Positions 16,118 to 26,111 of a stretch of 61,296 nt of DNA are shown piece after piece (position 1 is the first letter of the stretch; each line of letters starts with the position of its first letter). This DNA comes from Eubacterium sp. (GTDB taxonomy: Bacteria > Bacillota > Clostridia > Lachnospirales > Lachnospiraceae). The notes beneath the pieces were generated by a model. It made no database searches, was not told the DNA's origin, and was given only the letters and a program-made list of their open reading frames with translations. The position numbers were made by a program, and so were the translations under genes. The DNA lies in contig JAFRNE010000021.1 in assembly GCA_017430325.1 (NCBI GenBank), forward strand, positions 1-61,296, in the 5' to 3' direction.

Positions 16118-16146
16118 TATACTGATTTTGAGCAACCGATTGCTCA
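16118..16146 (+). promoter_or_regulatory. -10 box and LacI-type operator of the GH42 gene
   Basis: TATACT (16118-16123) is followed 6 bp later by the near-perfect palindrome GAGCAACCGATTGCTC (16130-16145). Together with the site at 15956 it makes a divergent, two-operator control region (15,878-16,222) of 345 bp; the centres are about 173 bp apart, close enough for looping. Nothing else stands out in that gap. Confidence 0.7.
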
Positions 16147-16222
16147 TCTTGCATTTATTTGAAAATAACCTTACAATACACATATGAGTTTTTTTTAAAA
16201 GTATTTAGGAAGGGAGAGATAT

Positions 16223-18265
16223 ATGAAAGTAGACAGACTGCTGTTCGGAGCCGCATATTACGATGAATATATGCCTTACGACCGTATAGAAACAGACATG
16301 GAAATGATGAAGAAGGCCGGCATAAATACTATACGTATCGCCGAATCAACCTGGAGCACCTGGGAGCCTGAGGAAGGACGTTTTGACTTCACGCACCTTG
16401 ACAGGATGCTCAGCGCTGCAGCAGAGCACGGCATCTCCGTCATCGTCGGTACTCCGACCTATGCTATCCCTTCATGGCTCGCGAAGAAATCAGATGATAT
16501 TCTCGCCCTTACACATGGCGGGCAGAATACCTATGGTCCTCGCCAGAATATGGATCTTACCTCTCCTATTTACAGAGAATACGCCGAACGTATGATACGT
16601 AAGCTGATGGAAAGAGTTGCTGATCACCCTTCTGTCATCGGCTATCAGATAGATAATGAAACTCATCCGTACGACACCTGTGGTCCTCGCGCTCAGGCTA
16701 TGTTTGTTGAGTATCTGAAGGAAAAGTTCACCGACATCGAGGCCTTCAACCATGAATTCGGTCTTGATTACTGGTCAAACCGCGTTGATAACTGGGACAA
16801 CTTCCCTGACATCCGCCAGACCATCAATGCCAGCCTCGGTGCAGAATACTGTGCCTTCCAGAGAAAGATCGTTACCGACTTCTTCAACTGGCAGATTGGA
16901 ATCGTTTCGGAATACAAACGTCCGGAGCAGTTCATCACACACAACTTTGACTTTGACTGGCACACCTATTCCTACGGAATGCATCCGGAGGTAGATCAGC
17001 GTGACGCCGCTAAAAACATGACTGTTGCAGGCTGTGACATATACCACCCTTCTCAGGACGGTCTTACCGGTTATGAGGTTACAGCCTGTGGAAATATCAT
17101 CCGTTCCCTCAAGGACGACAACTACCTTATCCTTGAGACTGAGGCACAGGGAAATATCGAATGGCTTCCTTATCCGGGGCAGCTCCGCCTGAATGCCTAC
17201 AGCCATATCGGAAACGGCGCCAACTCAGTAATGTACTGGCATTGGCACAGCATCCACAATGCTATCGAAAGTTATTGGAAGGGCATACTCTCCCACGACT
17301 TTTCTGAGAATGCGTCTTACAATGAGATCAGCCGTATCGGAAATGAATTTGCGACCATCGGCGGTCACTTAAAGAATCTGAAGAAGATAAATAAGATCGC
17401 TATAGTGCTGGACAATCGTTCTCTCACGGGACTTAACTATTTCCCTACAGGAACTAACGGAAAGGCAAGCTACAATGCTGTATTTCGTGCATTTTCAGAC
17501 GCACTCAGCGATATGAATATCGAATATGATGTTATTCCGGCTGACAGAAAACGCCTGAACAACTATGACATAGTGATCATCCCTGCACTCTACAGTGCCA
17601 AGGAAGCCTTCCTCCTCAGCGTAAACAAATACGTTCAGGACGGCGGCAACGTTATCGTAACCTTTAAGAGCGGCTTCGCAGATGAATATCTGAAGATCCA
17701 CAATGATGTCCAGCCTCATATCATCAGAGAGTGTCTCGGCATCCACTACGATCAGTTCACCTATCCGAAGAACGTTCCCGGTTGCAGCGAATGGATGGAG
17801 CTTGTAACCTGCGATACCGCAGAGGAGATCCTCCACTACGACCATAAGCACTGGGGCAAATACAGTGCCGCAACCATTAACACTTACGGAAACGGCAATG
17901 CAATGTATATCGCAACCCTTCCGGACAAGCCTATCATCAAAGAGCTTATACGTCTCATGATCGACCAGACCTCTTTCTATGAGCCGGACAAGCTTCCTTT
18001 CGAGAGGCATAAGAATGTAACAGTAAAGCAGGGCGTCAACGAAGCTGACAATCACGTACTTTTCTTCCTGAATTACAGTGATGAAGAGGTGGTTATAAAT
18101 AATATCGGCGGGGAAGCCGTTATCCTCACAGGTGAGGCTTACGGAACCGATTCAAAACAGATCATCAATCAGGGCGATGCCTTCCGTCTCCTTCCTTGGG
18201 ACGTTGTAGTGCTCGAGTATTTTGACGATCAGACCTTATACGATGAGATAACCCCTGAGTTCTAG
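16223..18265 (+). CDS. GH42 beta-galactosidase, cytoplasmic
   Basis: A 680-residue enzyme of glycoside hydrolase family 42 releasing galactose from beta-galactosides. Landmarks: the N-terminal FGAAYYDEYMP, WSTWEPEEGRFDF, the acid/base Glu in YQIDNETHPYD (near 147), the nucleophile Glu in LILETEAQG (near 310), and NGANSVMYWHWHSI. The C-terminal half matches the GATase-like trimerisation domain and a small beta domain. No signal peptide. GGAAGGGAGA precedes the ATG. It faces the GH53 operon and shares its operator type, so galactan oligomers cut by GH53 would feed this enzyme. Confidence 0.93.
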   Translation: MKVDRLLFGAAYYDEYMPYDRIETDMEMMKKAGINTIRIAESTWSTWEPEEGRFDFTHLDRMLSAAAEHGISVIVGTPTYAIPSWLAKKSDDILALTHGGQNTYGPRQNMDLTSPIYREYAERMIRKLMERVADHPSVIGYQIDNETHPYDTCGPRAQAMFVEYLKEKFTDIEAFNHEFGLDYWSNRVDNWDNFPDIRQTINASLGAEYCAFQRKIVTDFFNWQIGIVSEYKRPEQFITHNFDFDWHTYSYGMHPEVDQRDAAKNMTVAGCDIYHPSQDGLTGYEVTACGNIIRSLKDDNYLILETEAQGNIEWLPYPGQLRLNAYSHIGNGANSVMYWHWHSIHNAIESYWKGILSHDFSENASYNEISRIGNEFATIGGHLKNLKKINKIAIVLDNRSLTGLNYFPTGTNGKASYNAVFRAFSDALSDMNIEYDVIPADRKRLNNYDIVIIPALYSAKEAFLLSVNKYVQDGGNVIVTFKSGFADEYLKIHNDVQPHIIRECLGIHYDQFTYPKNVPGCSEWMELVTCDTAEEILHYDHKHWGKYSAATINTYGNGNAMYIATLPDKPIIKELIRLMIDQTSFYEPDKLPFERHKNVTVKQGVNEADNHVLFFLNYSDEEVVINNIGGEAVILTGEAYGTDSKQIINQGDAFRLLPWDVVVLEYFDDQTLYDEITPEF

Positions 18266-18383
18266 TTTTACCTGTAGATGTATCTGTTTTAAAATAATAT
18301 ATTTTTTTCCATAAAACGGGCCAGCCCCATCGTATATATATCAAAGGCGCTGATAAAAATCAGCTGACGGGGAGGAAAAATAT

Positions 18384-19016
18384 ATGACACAGATGAATCC
18401 GGAGAACAATTACTATAACTACAATCCGCAGAATTATATACCTCAAGGCAGTTACAACCCGCTGGACAGCTACAACGAGCAGACTGCATGCATGCCTCAT
18501 GCGAGTGTGAATGCTGCTCAGGCAGCCGCTCCAAAGAAGAAGGTTTCAAGAAAGATATTTATCGCAGCCATGGCTGTATCAATAACAGCATTCTTAACTG
18601 TTATGACGATATTTGCTATCAAGTTTGTAAATAAGAATGTGAAGAAAGGCGACAAGAAAGAACGCGCCTACACCATAGAAGATATAAAGGAAATGTACGG
18701 TTATACCGATATGTATGAAAGGGAATATGAGCACTACGGTATCACATATATCATGTGCTATCCTGAATCAGACGGAAGCAGCCGTATTAGCTACGAAGAA
18801 TATCACCTTATATACTTATTTGATTCCGCAAAGGACGCAAGAACATATTTTGATAATATGAAGATTGATTACTTCTGTAACATCACCAGCGAAAGCGAAG
18901 ATGTTGTAGAAGGATGGATCTCAGGAATCTGCGATGCGGATGAGAAGGATCGATGCGAGTTAAAAAATAATATGATAGTGATCGATACGATAGAATTCGT
19001 AGGATACGATTTTTAA
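18384..19016 (+). CDS. single-pass membrane protein, Asn/Tyr/Pro-rich N-terminus
   Basis: A 210-residue protein. The first 50 residues are cytoplasmic and low-complexity (NNYYNYNPQNYIPQ). A basic stretch KKKVSRK precedes one membrane segment (about residues 55-80), and the outer domain of 130 residues is charged with repeated Tyr. I recognise no family. GGGGAGG precedes the ATG. It follows GH42 after 118 bp and ends before a strong terminator. Function unknown. Confidence 0.75.
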   Translation: MTQMNPENNYYNYNPQNYIPQGSYNPLDSYNEQTACMPHASVNAAQAAAPKKKVSRKIFIAAMAVSITAFLTVMTIFAIKFVNKNVKKGDKKERAYTIEDIKEMYGYTDMYEREYEHYGITYIMCYPESDGSSRISYEEYHLIYLFDSAKDARTYFDNMKIDYFCNITSESEDVVEGWISGICDADEKDRCELKNNMIVIDTIEFVGYDF

Positions 19017-19068
19017 ATAATAGATCACTTCCCCCGCGTGATCTAAAACATACTATAGCCAACGAACA

Positions 19069-19100
19069 CAGCCGGCAGGTTTACCTGCCGGCTGAACTCT
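19069..19100. terminator. strong bidirectional terminator
   Basis: A 12-bp GC-rich stem (CAGCCGGCAGGT / ACCTGCCGGCTG) followed by CTTTTT. It separates the convergent genes at 18384 and 19116. A weaker hairpin (TAGATCAC / GTGATCTA) lies just before it at about 19021-19045. Confidence 0.85.
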
Positions 19101-19115
19101 TTTTATGTATTGAAT

Positions 19116-20756
19116 TTATTTCTCTTCTTCGTTCTTCTCGATCGCAGGCATAAGTCCCGGGATATTTTTGTATCTTACGATCTTCATGCTTGCATTCTTG
19201 ATGAACTCCTCGTTACGGAGCTTAACTCTGGTGATCTGCTTATAGATAGGCCTGCCCTTATTAACCTTGCTCTTAAGCTTCTCGAAATAATCCTTGTCAT
19301 CGCGGTGATCCTCGTCAGGATAAATCTCGGCAACGATCTTACCGTTCTCATCGTAAACGAGAACCTCTTCTACTGCGGAGTCGCGGGCAAGATCCTGCTC
19401 GAGCTCCTCAGGTGATATATTTTCGCCGTTGCTAAGGATGATAAGGTTCTTCTTTCTGCCTGTAAGGAATATGAAATTGTCATCGTCAACATATCCAAGG
19501 TCACCTGTATGGTACCAGCCATCGATCAGCGCATCATCAGTTGCTGAAGGGTTCTTATAATAACCCTTCATAACAAGGTCACCCTTAAATGCAACTTCGC
19601 CTTCTTCCGTGATCTTAACCTCGATACCCGGAACAAGATGTCCAACGCTGCCATCCTTATGATGATAAAGTCTGTTAACAGAGGTACACGGTGAACACTC
19701 GGTTGCACCGTAACCGTTCAGTATCTCGATACCCCAGGTACGGAATTCTCTTACGTACATCGGATCAAGTGCAGCACCGCCGCAGATGATAGTCTCGAGA
19801 TTTCCACCGAATACCTTCTTGATAGGTCCGTAAATCTTGCTTCTCAGGTCGAGCTTAGCTTTTCTCAGGATATCTGTAGACTTCATGAGTCTCTTAAATA
19901 CCTTGGTCTTGCCCTTCTTCTCAATCTCAAGCCAGATCTGCTTATGGAAATATTCAACGAACATCGGAACAAGGAACATAGTCTGTGGTCCGAACTCTTC
20001 CATATTTTTCTTCACATGCTTCAGGCTCTTGTTGATAAATATAGGTCTGCCATAGTTCAGCACCATGAGGATTCCAACTACAAGTCCGAATGCGTGATGA
20101 AAAGGAAGTACTGCCAGAGTACCACCCTGAGGTGCGAAAAGCATACTTGTATGAACGATCTCGAAAGCAATATTTTTATTTGTCAGCTCAACGCCCTTGC
20201 TCATACCGGAAGTACCTGATGTGAAAAGGATGGTAGCTGTCTTCTCAGGATCGATCTCGTATTTTGCGAACTCACCCTTGCCGTCCTTCAGAAGCTTACG
20301 GCCTTCCTTAAGGATTTCATCAAACTCCTTCAGGTTATAAACCTTTCTGGTCGCCTTCTTCTTAACCTTCTCATAGTAAGTATCGGAAACAAATACAACA
20401 TCGGTATCAGCCATCTTCGCAAGAGCAACTATCTCTTCGTCAGGAAGGCTCTTATCGATGGCAACAGCTGTATTCCCGCCATTGATAACTGCAAAATAAA
20501 CGATCAGCCACTCATAAGAATTCTCTCCGATGATGGCAACGTGCTTATCTTTGATCTTCTTGTGGTACATCCACTCGCCGAATGCATTTACGTCGTCCTG
20601 AAGATCTGCGTAGGTCTTACGCATCTCGCCCGACTCACAAGGATAGATAAATGCCGTGGAATCCGGCATGAGCATAGCCTTCTGCTGAAGCATATCCTTG
20701 AGGTCACTTATATGAGGGACGTCCTCGTAAGGGTATTCCTTGTTTCTCATTCCCAA
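19116..20756 (-). CDS. long-chain acyl-CoA synthetase-like AMP-binding protein
   Basis: A 546-residue ANL-superfamily enzyme that would adenylate a fatty or related acid. The A3 P-loop reads ILFTSGTSGMSKGVE (near 173), the A5 motif NGYGATECSP, A7 YHTGDLGYVDDD, A8 FLTGRKKNLII, and the catalytic Lys is in the KNASMKIVR tail. There is no carrier domain and no signal peptide. Substrate cannot be read from the sequence. It has its own strand-mates MurJ and the EAL protein upstream but a 62-bp gap. Confidence 0.88.
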   Translation of the reverse strand: MGMRNKEYPYEDVPHISDLKDMLQQKAMLMPDSTAFIYPCESGEMRKTYADLQDDVNAFGEWMYHKKIKDKHVAIIGENSYEWLIVYFAVINGGNTAVAIDKSLPDEEIVALAKMADTDVVFVSDTYYEKVKKKATRKVYNLKEFDEILKEGRKLLKDGKGEFAKYEIDPEKTATILFTSGTSGMSKGVELTNKNIAFEIVHTSMLFAPQGGTLAVLPFHHAFGLVVGILMVLNYGRPIFINKSLKHVKKNMEEFGPQTMFLVPMFVEYFHKQIWLEIEKKGKTKVFKRLMKSTDILRKAKLDLRSKIYGPIKKVFGGNLETIICGGAALDPMYVREFRTWGIEILNGYGATECSPCTSVNRLYHHKDGSVGHLVPGIEVKITEEGEVAFKGDLVMKGYYKNPSATDDALIDGWYHTGDLGYVDDDNFIFLTGRKKNLIILSNGENISPEELEQDLARDSAVEEVLVYDENGKIVAEIYPDEDHRDDKDYFEKLKSKVNKGRPIYKQITRVKLRNEEFIKNASMKIVRYKNIPGLMPAIEKNEEEK

Positions 20757-20818
20757 TCTCCTTTAACAATACTTTTATTTATTTTCATCTTATCACAGTC
20801 TCATTCTATTGCAAACAA

Positions 20819-22417
20819 TTAATTCTGCTCGGCTTTCTTCTTTCTGCGTCCAAACTTTCTCTTAACCATATCAAGGACCATCTTAAGTTCCTGCATCTTA
20901 AGGAAATATGCCGCAACAAAATACGATACCACACCGATCACAAAGAGAACTCCCAGCTGAATGATATGATAGATCTTTCCATCGGTCTGCATGAAGCTTT
21001 CCATACCATATCTGAGCGGAACTATTACCGCGCACATGATTCCCGCTGCAATAACACTCTTTATCGCCGAGATGATCATCTCTTTTCCTCTGATAGTACC
21101 CATCTTCCTTCTGAGGAAGGTGAACAGAAGTCCCATACTGAAGAAGCCCGCTGTTGAGTATGCAAGTGCAAGTCCTTTCGCACCCCAGAAATTAACAAAT
21201 ATCATACTGAGAACGATATTCAGAGTAAGTATCGTTATATTTATACGGACAGGAGTTTTTGTATCCTCAGTCGAATAGAAGCCTCTTGAAAGTATAAGTC
21301 TGCAGCAGTAACCAAGTATTCCCAGTGAATAGAACATAAGAAGTGATGAAACCAGCTCAAGGTTTTCGTCGGTAAAGTTACCCTGATAGTACATCGCTCT
21401 GACGAGAGGTACTCTGAGTGCGATAAGTCCTGCGCTTATCGGTATCGCAAGGAAGAAGGTCGCCCTCATACTGACTGACAGATCCTTTTTATAATCATCT
21501 ATCTGACCCTTGGCAAAATGTTCTGCCATGGTCGGGAAAATAGCAACAGCTATCGAACCTCCGAAGAGATTTATCGGAAGCTCCATGATGGTCTGTGCAT
21601 TTGACATAGCTGCGATAGTACTGTCCTCAAGACCTGATGCAAAATACTGGTTTACAAGCAGGTTCAGCTGTGTAACCGAAATACCCAGCAGCATCGGCCA
21701 GAACAGTTTGAAGAATTTATGGACGCCGTCGTGCTTCATATCGATGATCGGATAGTATTTGAAGCCCTCACGCCTAATAGGTCTCACATGCGCAAGCAGG
21801 TTGAACACGGCACCACATACAACGCTTATTGAGAAGCCTGCGATACCAAGATCGAAAACCTGCGAAAACAGGAGACCGAAAACAATTATTGAAAGATTGT
21901 AAAGAACTCCTCCGACTGATGACGGAACGAAATTCTTATAGGACATACAGATGCCCATGGCAACACCTGTCAGACACATGAAAAAGCACTGGCAGAACAT
22001 GATCCTGGTAAGCCTGACTGTCAGATCAAACTTCTCTCCGGCGAATCTTGTGGTCAGCTCTATAAGCTGCGGAGTAAATATCTCACCTATAAGGCAAAAA
22101 ACTGTTGCGAAAACAAGCACGAGATTAAGCACCGTACTGGCCATCTTATAACCTTTTTCTTCCTCTCCTGTTGTGATATATACACCAAATACAGGTATAA
22201 ATGCTGAACTGAGAGCACCTCCAACCAGTATCATATAGAGAAAATCCGGTATACGGAAAGCTGCATAATAGCTATCCAGCTCAACGCCCATTCCGAATAT
22301 CGTCGTCATTATGATGTTTCTTACGAATCCCAGGAGGCTCGCCACCAGGCTGAGCGCTGCCATTATGGATGTCGCAGCAAACAAACTCTGACCATGTTTT
22401 TTCTTAGCTTCTGACAT
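20819..22417 (-). CDS. murJ: MurJ/MviN-type lipid II flippase
   Basis: A 532-residue polytopic membrane protein with about 14 hydrophobic segments and the MviN/MurJ N-terminal pattern (SLLGFVRNIIMTTIFG, then DSYYAAFRIPDFLY and GALSSAFIPVF). It moves lipid II across the membrane for peptidoglycan synthesis. The Arg in GFVRN and the PD in RIPDF match conserved positions of the family. The C-terminus is strongly basic (KRKFGRRKKK). Some relatives export other undecaprenyl-linked sugars, so the exact cargo is inferred. Confidence 0.88.
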   Translation of the reverse strand: MSEAKKKHGQSLFAATSIMAALSLVASLLGFVRNIIMTTIFGMGVELDSYYAAFRIPDFLYMILVGGALSSAFIPVFGVYITTGEEEKGYKMASTVLNLVLVFATVFCLIGEIFTPQLIELTTRFAGEKFDLTVRLTRIMFCQCFFMCLTGVAMGICMSYKNFVPSSVGGVLYNLSIIVFGLLFSQVFDLGIAGFSISVVCGAVFNLLAHVRPIRREGFKYYPIIDMKHDGVHKFFKLFWPMLLGISVTQLNLLVNQYFASGLEDSTIAAMSNAQTIMELPINLFGGSIAVAIFPTMAEHFAKGQIDDYKKDLSVSMRATFFLAIPISAGLIALRVPLVRAMYYQGNFTDENLELVSSLLMFYSLGILGYCCRLILSRGFYSTEDTKTPVRINITILTLNIVLSMIFVNFWGAKGLALAYSTAGFFSMGLLFTFLRRKMGTIRGKEMIISAIKSVIAAGIMCAVIVPLRYGMESFMQTDGKIYHIIQLGVLFVIGVVSYFVAAYFLKMQELKMVLDMVKRKFGRRKKKAEQN

Positions 22418-22514
22418 TGTTGTTAACCTTCTTTACAGTATACGGGTATTTTCGGCTGCTATATCGTCTGCCGGATCGACCAACAGACATAACAACCAAC
22501 AGTTATAGTTTATA

Positions 22515-25500
22515 CTACATAACACTTGTCATCGCAAGCCCGTATATATTTTCGTCCGTAATTCCTTCATCGGAACGGAGCAGTGCGGCAGACTTGATCC
22601 TAATGGTCACGTCCTTATCTGCCACATTAGTTATGCTATTAAGTCTGTTCTTCAGTCTGTCTGCAAGAGCATTCAGGCTTTCCTTATCCTCAACATAAGT
22701 GAGGAGTGAAAATACTGCATCCCTCGTTCTTGCAACTACGCAGGACTGACCGACCTCTGCAGCAATTTCTTCACCAAGTCTCTTCAGAACCTTATCGCCA
22801 AAGGATGCGCCATAGCTTTCTACGATCCTTGAATGCCTGCTGCTGTTTAAGAGTATCATTCCGTAATTCCTGCCCTTTTCATTGTACTCCAGGGCATAAT
22901 CCATCATGAACTCCGTAAATGCATGGGCATTCATGAGACCTGTAACGTTATCTATCTTTGCAAACCCGGTCGCACCGCCGACACGAGCCAGTTCCTCATC
23001 ACTGTCTATAAAATATCCGAACAGTCCAACTATCTCACCATTATCATAGATAGGCATCTTATTGGTGATTATATTATGCATCACGCCCTTAACGATGCAC
23101 TGTCCTCTGGCATCCTTAACCCTGACACCCTTATATATAACCTCTTCCTCGTGACTCTTGAATCGGTCATCTTCTATATGCCAGCGCATATCCTCATCAG
23201 TCTTGTCGATGATATCCTCCACAGACCTGAGACCGAAGAAATCAATAAAAGACTGGCTTGCGCCCTTGAAGCGTCTGTTCTTATCCTTCCAGAACATCTT
23301 GATACTGGTATTCCAGACAAGATTGTTCCAAAGCTTGGCATATTCTGTCTCTTTCAGATCCATGTCCGGATCAGCGCCGTCTCTGCGGATATTATCAAGC
23401 GGTATATTGCATGCATCCGATACGAAAGGCTTAACGCAGAACAGGAATTCCTTGCCTTCCGTTCCGGCAACCTCGAGTATCAGTATCTCCTTCCATGCAT
23501 AGCTACCATCAGCCTGCAGTATCCTGAAGGACTGTGCAATATAACCTTTTTCACTTTTTCTGACTCTGTCTGAAAGGGTATCAAGTTTAACAAAGTCCCT
23601 GTTTCTTGTCTTTTCAGACGGAAATACGTATTTCTCTATAAATCTATCTATGCTTTCGCTCAACGTCTGATTTTGTGTTTCCTTAACACCGGCATAATGA
23701 ACACCACCGATAAGCGGAAATACATCATTTTTTTCAAGATCCAGAACAAGTACATTCTCGAAAAGAGTATTCAGTTCTCTTATCCTCTTATCAAGCCTGT
23801 CGGACTCAACAATCTTTATGTCCTTGGACAGATTGATAAGCGAGCATTTTAATATATAGCGCCCGTCGAATTCTGCAAGCAGCTCCGCATTAAGGCTCAG
23901 ATAATTGCCGTTACCTGTATAGAAAAAGCTCTGAGGTTTACCCGATGACTCTACGAGATTAGCGAACTCACGATATTTTGCCCCAAGCGGCGATCCCGAA
24001 TGATACAGTCTTTTGTCGATTTCCTGAAGATCCAGCTCCTCATCAAATATCTGCTCTCTGTATTTTTTATTCATGAAAAGGGTTCTGAAGTTCTTGCCAT
24101 CATCCTCGATTATCTCCAGCGGATTGTCCGTACTTCTGACATTTTTGCTGGCAGCCTCATAGAAGCTTCTCCATTTTCTCTTTTCTATCTCAACACCATT
24201 CTCAAGAAGATGTCCAAACATAACATCTATCTCTTCCGGCCTTCCGTAATAATAGCCCTGCAGCTTACCGCAGCCTATCTCACGGAGGAACTCGATCTGC
24301 TCCTTGGTCTCAACACCCTCGGCAAGAGTCGCTATACCTATGTCCTTCGCCATAGATACGGTCGAACGCATGATATCCTTAGCCTTCTCGGTAAAAGGAG
24401 TGAGGAAACGCATATCAAACTTAAGCATATCAAACTGATAATCCTTAAGCAGTGTAAGCGATGAATAACCGCTTCCGAAATCATCCATCCATATTTCATA
24501 ACCGGCATTTCGAAAGTCCTCGATCACTCTTCTCATGAGTTCCTCATCAGAAGCGATCATACTTTCTGTTATCTCGATATGTATATAATCACGCGGGATA
24601 TCATTCCTCTCAACGGCATCCTCAACGACCTCCAGCATGTTGCACATGACGAAGTCTATCCTTGAGAAGTTGATGGAAACCGGCACTACCGGCTTACCCG
24701 CCTGAATCCTTTCATGTATGGTCTTGCAGACCTTTTCAACCACATAGCAGTCGATCTTCTGTATCTGTCTGTCCTTCTCAAGCACGCCCACGAAACGGTC
24801 AGGAAGAAGGAAACCAAGCTCAGGATCATCCCATCTTACAAGAGATTCCATACCGCAGAGCTCGCCCGTAAGCGTTCTCACAACCGGCTGGAAATAAACC
24901 TTGATCCATTCATTTTCTATCGCGTCATCTACCATCTTGATAACATGATCAGATGTATTTACGCGTTCTGCTATGCTTTCGGAATATTCGATGATATCAA
25001 GCTTGTTATCATGCTTGATGTAATCACAGGCAAATTTAGATAGCGAAAGAGCTGATTCCACATCGAAATATCTGTTCGGGATAAATCTGTATATACCGAA
25101 CTTTCCGATAATATTGCTCTTGCCGCCGTAGGTGTCCTTAATAGCCCTTGATGCAGCCTCCACGGCTTCAATAACTCCCTGATATTTGGTAAATATAGCA
25201 AAGTGGTCGTCGGAAAGTCTTGAAAGGATTGCATCAGGAAAACACTTTCTCAGTATATCAGAAACTGTCTTCAGACAGCCGTCGCCTGCAGCTATACCCT
25301 TATTGATATTCAGGAACTTGAAATTCACAAGGTTCAGATAGACGATCACATATTCGCTCGAATCTATATCGCAGAGCTGCCTGTTCAGCCCCGCAACCTT
25401 CTTCTGGAACTTTGGCTTTCTGTAGAGTCCGGTGATGATATCATAATCCGAGCCCATATTATCAAGCCTGTGAATAAATACATATGCATAGTAAATATCG

Positions 25501-25850
25501 CCCAGCTTCTCATCATGAACAAGCGTCATATGATTTACTATACGGCGTATATTTCCCTTTTTTGTCCTTATATTATAAAATACGTAACCTGATGAACTCT
25601 CCGGATCCTTCACCTGATTGCCTATCTCATTTAAGACAGCCGTAAGCTCGGTATCATTTACCATACCGTCAAAGCTTCCTCCGGTAAAAGCCAGAAAATC
25701 ATCATAATCATCGCATTCAAAAAGCTTTATTAAATAGTCATTTGCATAATAAAACTTATGTCCGGCATCAGCAGAATATATCATTGCCCCACCTGACATT
25801 TTGTCCGTAAATGCCCCAAACGGATTCATATCATCTCGTACATCGGCCAT
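22515..25850 (-). CDS. large PAS-GGDEF-EAL protein with degenerate GGDEF domains
   Basis: A soluble protein of about 1111 residues from the ATG at 25850, which has GGGGGTG upstream; a GTG at 25859 is the alternative. Order: PAS-like (about 15-120), GGDEF-like (about 135-290) with SDDHF in place of GGDEF, an EAL domain (about 315-560), two PAS-like segments, and a second GGDEF-like domain at the C-terminus with TRDAVF at the signature. The EAL domain keeps ESLVRW, HIEITES, MDDFGSGYSSL and LAEGVET, so it is probably an active c-di-GMP phosphodiesterase, while neither GGDEF should make c-di-GMP. Confidence 0.85.
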   Translation of the reverse strand: MADVRDDMNPFGAFTDKMSGGAMIYSADAGHKFYYANDYLIKLFECDDYDDFLAFTGGSFDGMVNDTELTAVLNEIGNQVKDPESSSGYVFYNIRTKKGNIRRIVNHMTLVHDEKLGDIYYAYVFIHRLDNMGSDYDIITGLYRKPKFQKKVAGLNRQLCDIDSSEYVIVYLNLVNFKFLNINKGIAAGDGCLKTVSDILRKCFPDAILSRLSDDHFAIFTKYQGVIEAVEAASRAIKDTYGGKSNIIGKFGIYRFIPNRYFDVESALSLSKFACDYIKHDNKLDIIEYSESIAERVNTSDHVIKMVDDAIENEWIKVYFQPVVRTLTGELCGMESLVRWDDPELGFLLPDRFVGVLEKDRQIQKIDCYVVEKVCKTIHERIQAGKPVVPVSINFSRIDFVMCNMLEVVEDAVERNDIPRDYIHIEITESMIASDEELMRRVIEDFRNAGYEIWMDDFGSGYSSLTLLKDYQFDMLKFDMRFLTPFTEKAKDIMRSTVSMAKDIGIATLAEGVETKEQIEFLREIGCGKLQGYYYGRPEEIDVMFGHLLENGVEIEKRKWRSFYEAASKNVRSTDNPLEIIEDDGKNFRTLFMNKKYREQIFDEELDLQEIDKRLYHSGSPLGAKYREFANLVESSGKPQSFFYTGNGNYLSLNAELLAEFDGRYILKCSLINLSKDIKIVESDRLDKRIRELNTLFENVLVLDLEKNDVFPLIGGVHYAGVKETQNQTLSESIDRFIEKYVFPSEKTRNRDFVKLDTLSDRVRKSEKGYIAQSFRILQADGSYAWKEILILEVAGTEGKEFLFCVKPFVSDACNIPLDNIRRDGADPDMDLKETEYAKLWNNLVWNTSIKMFWKDKNRRFKGASQSFIDFFGLRSVEDIIDKTDEDMRWHIEDDRFKSHEEEVIYKGVRVKDARGQCIVKGVMHNIITNKMPIYDNGEIVGLFGYFIDSDEELARVGGATGFAKIDNVTGLMNAHAFTEFMMDYALEYNEKGRNYGMILLNSSRHSRIVESYGASFGDKVLKRLGEEIAAEVGQSCVVARTRDAVFSLLTYVEDKESLNALADRLKNRLNSITNVADKDVTIRIKSAALLRSDEGITDENIYGLAMTSVM

Positions 25851-26006
25851 AAGTAACACCCCCGATTCAGATCACAATTAAACCACTCTCCCAGCCCCTT
25901 TTAACCACCCTGAGGCAGTTCCCTCAAACTGTCTCCGACCGCACCCCATCGCGGCTTAAAATGGTTATAGATAGGCTATATTATTATAACATAAAATAAC
26001 AGGCAT

Positions 26007-26053
26007 AATCAACACGAAACCCTTTAAGATTCACACTTTGACCATGCCTGTCA
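26007..26053 (-). terminator. possible terminator of dnaJ
   Basis: Inverted repeat ACAGGCAT / ATGCCTGT with partly paired interior and a T-rich minus-strand exit (TTATTTTA). It lies about 60 bp after the dnaJ stop. The rest of 25,860-26,111 has nothing I recognise. Confidence 0.4.
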
Positions 26054-26111
26054 TTACTTTTTCCGGGGATGCTTTTATCATCCTCTTTTTATTCGATTGT
26101 CCGGAGCCTTT

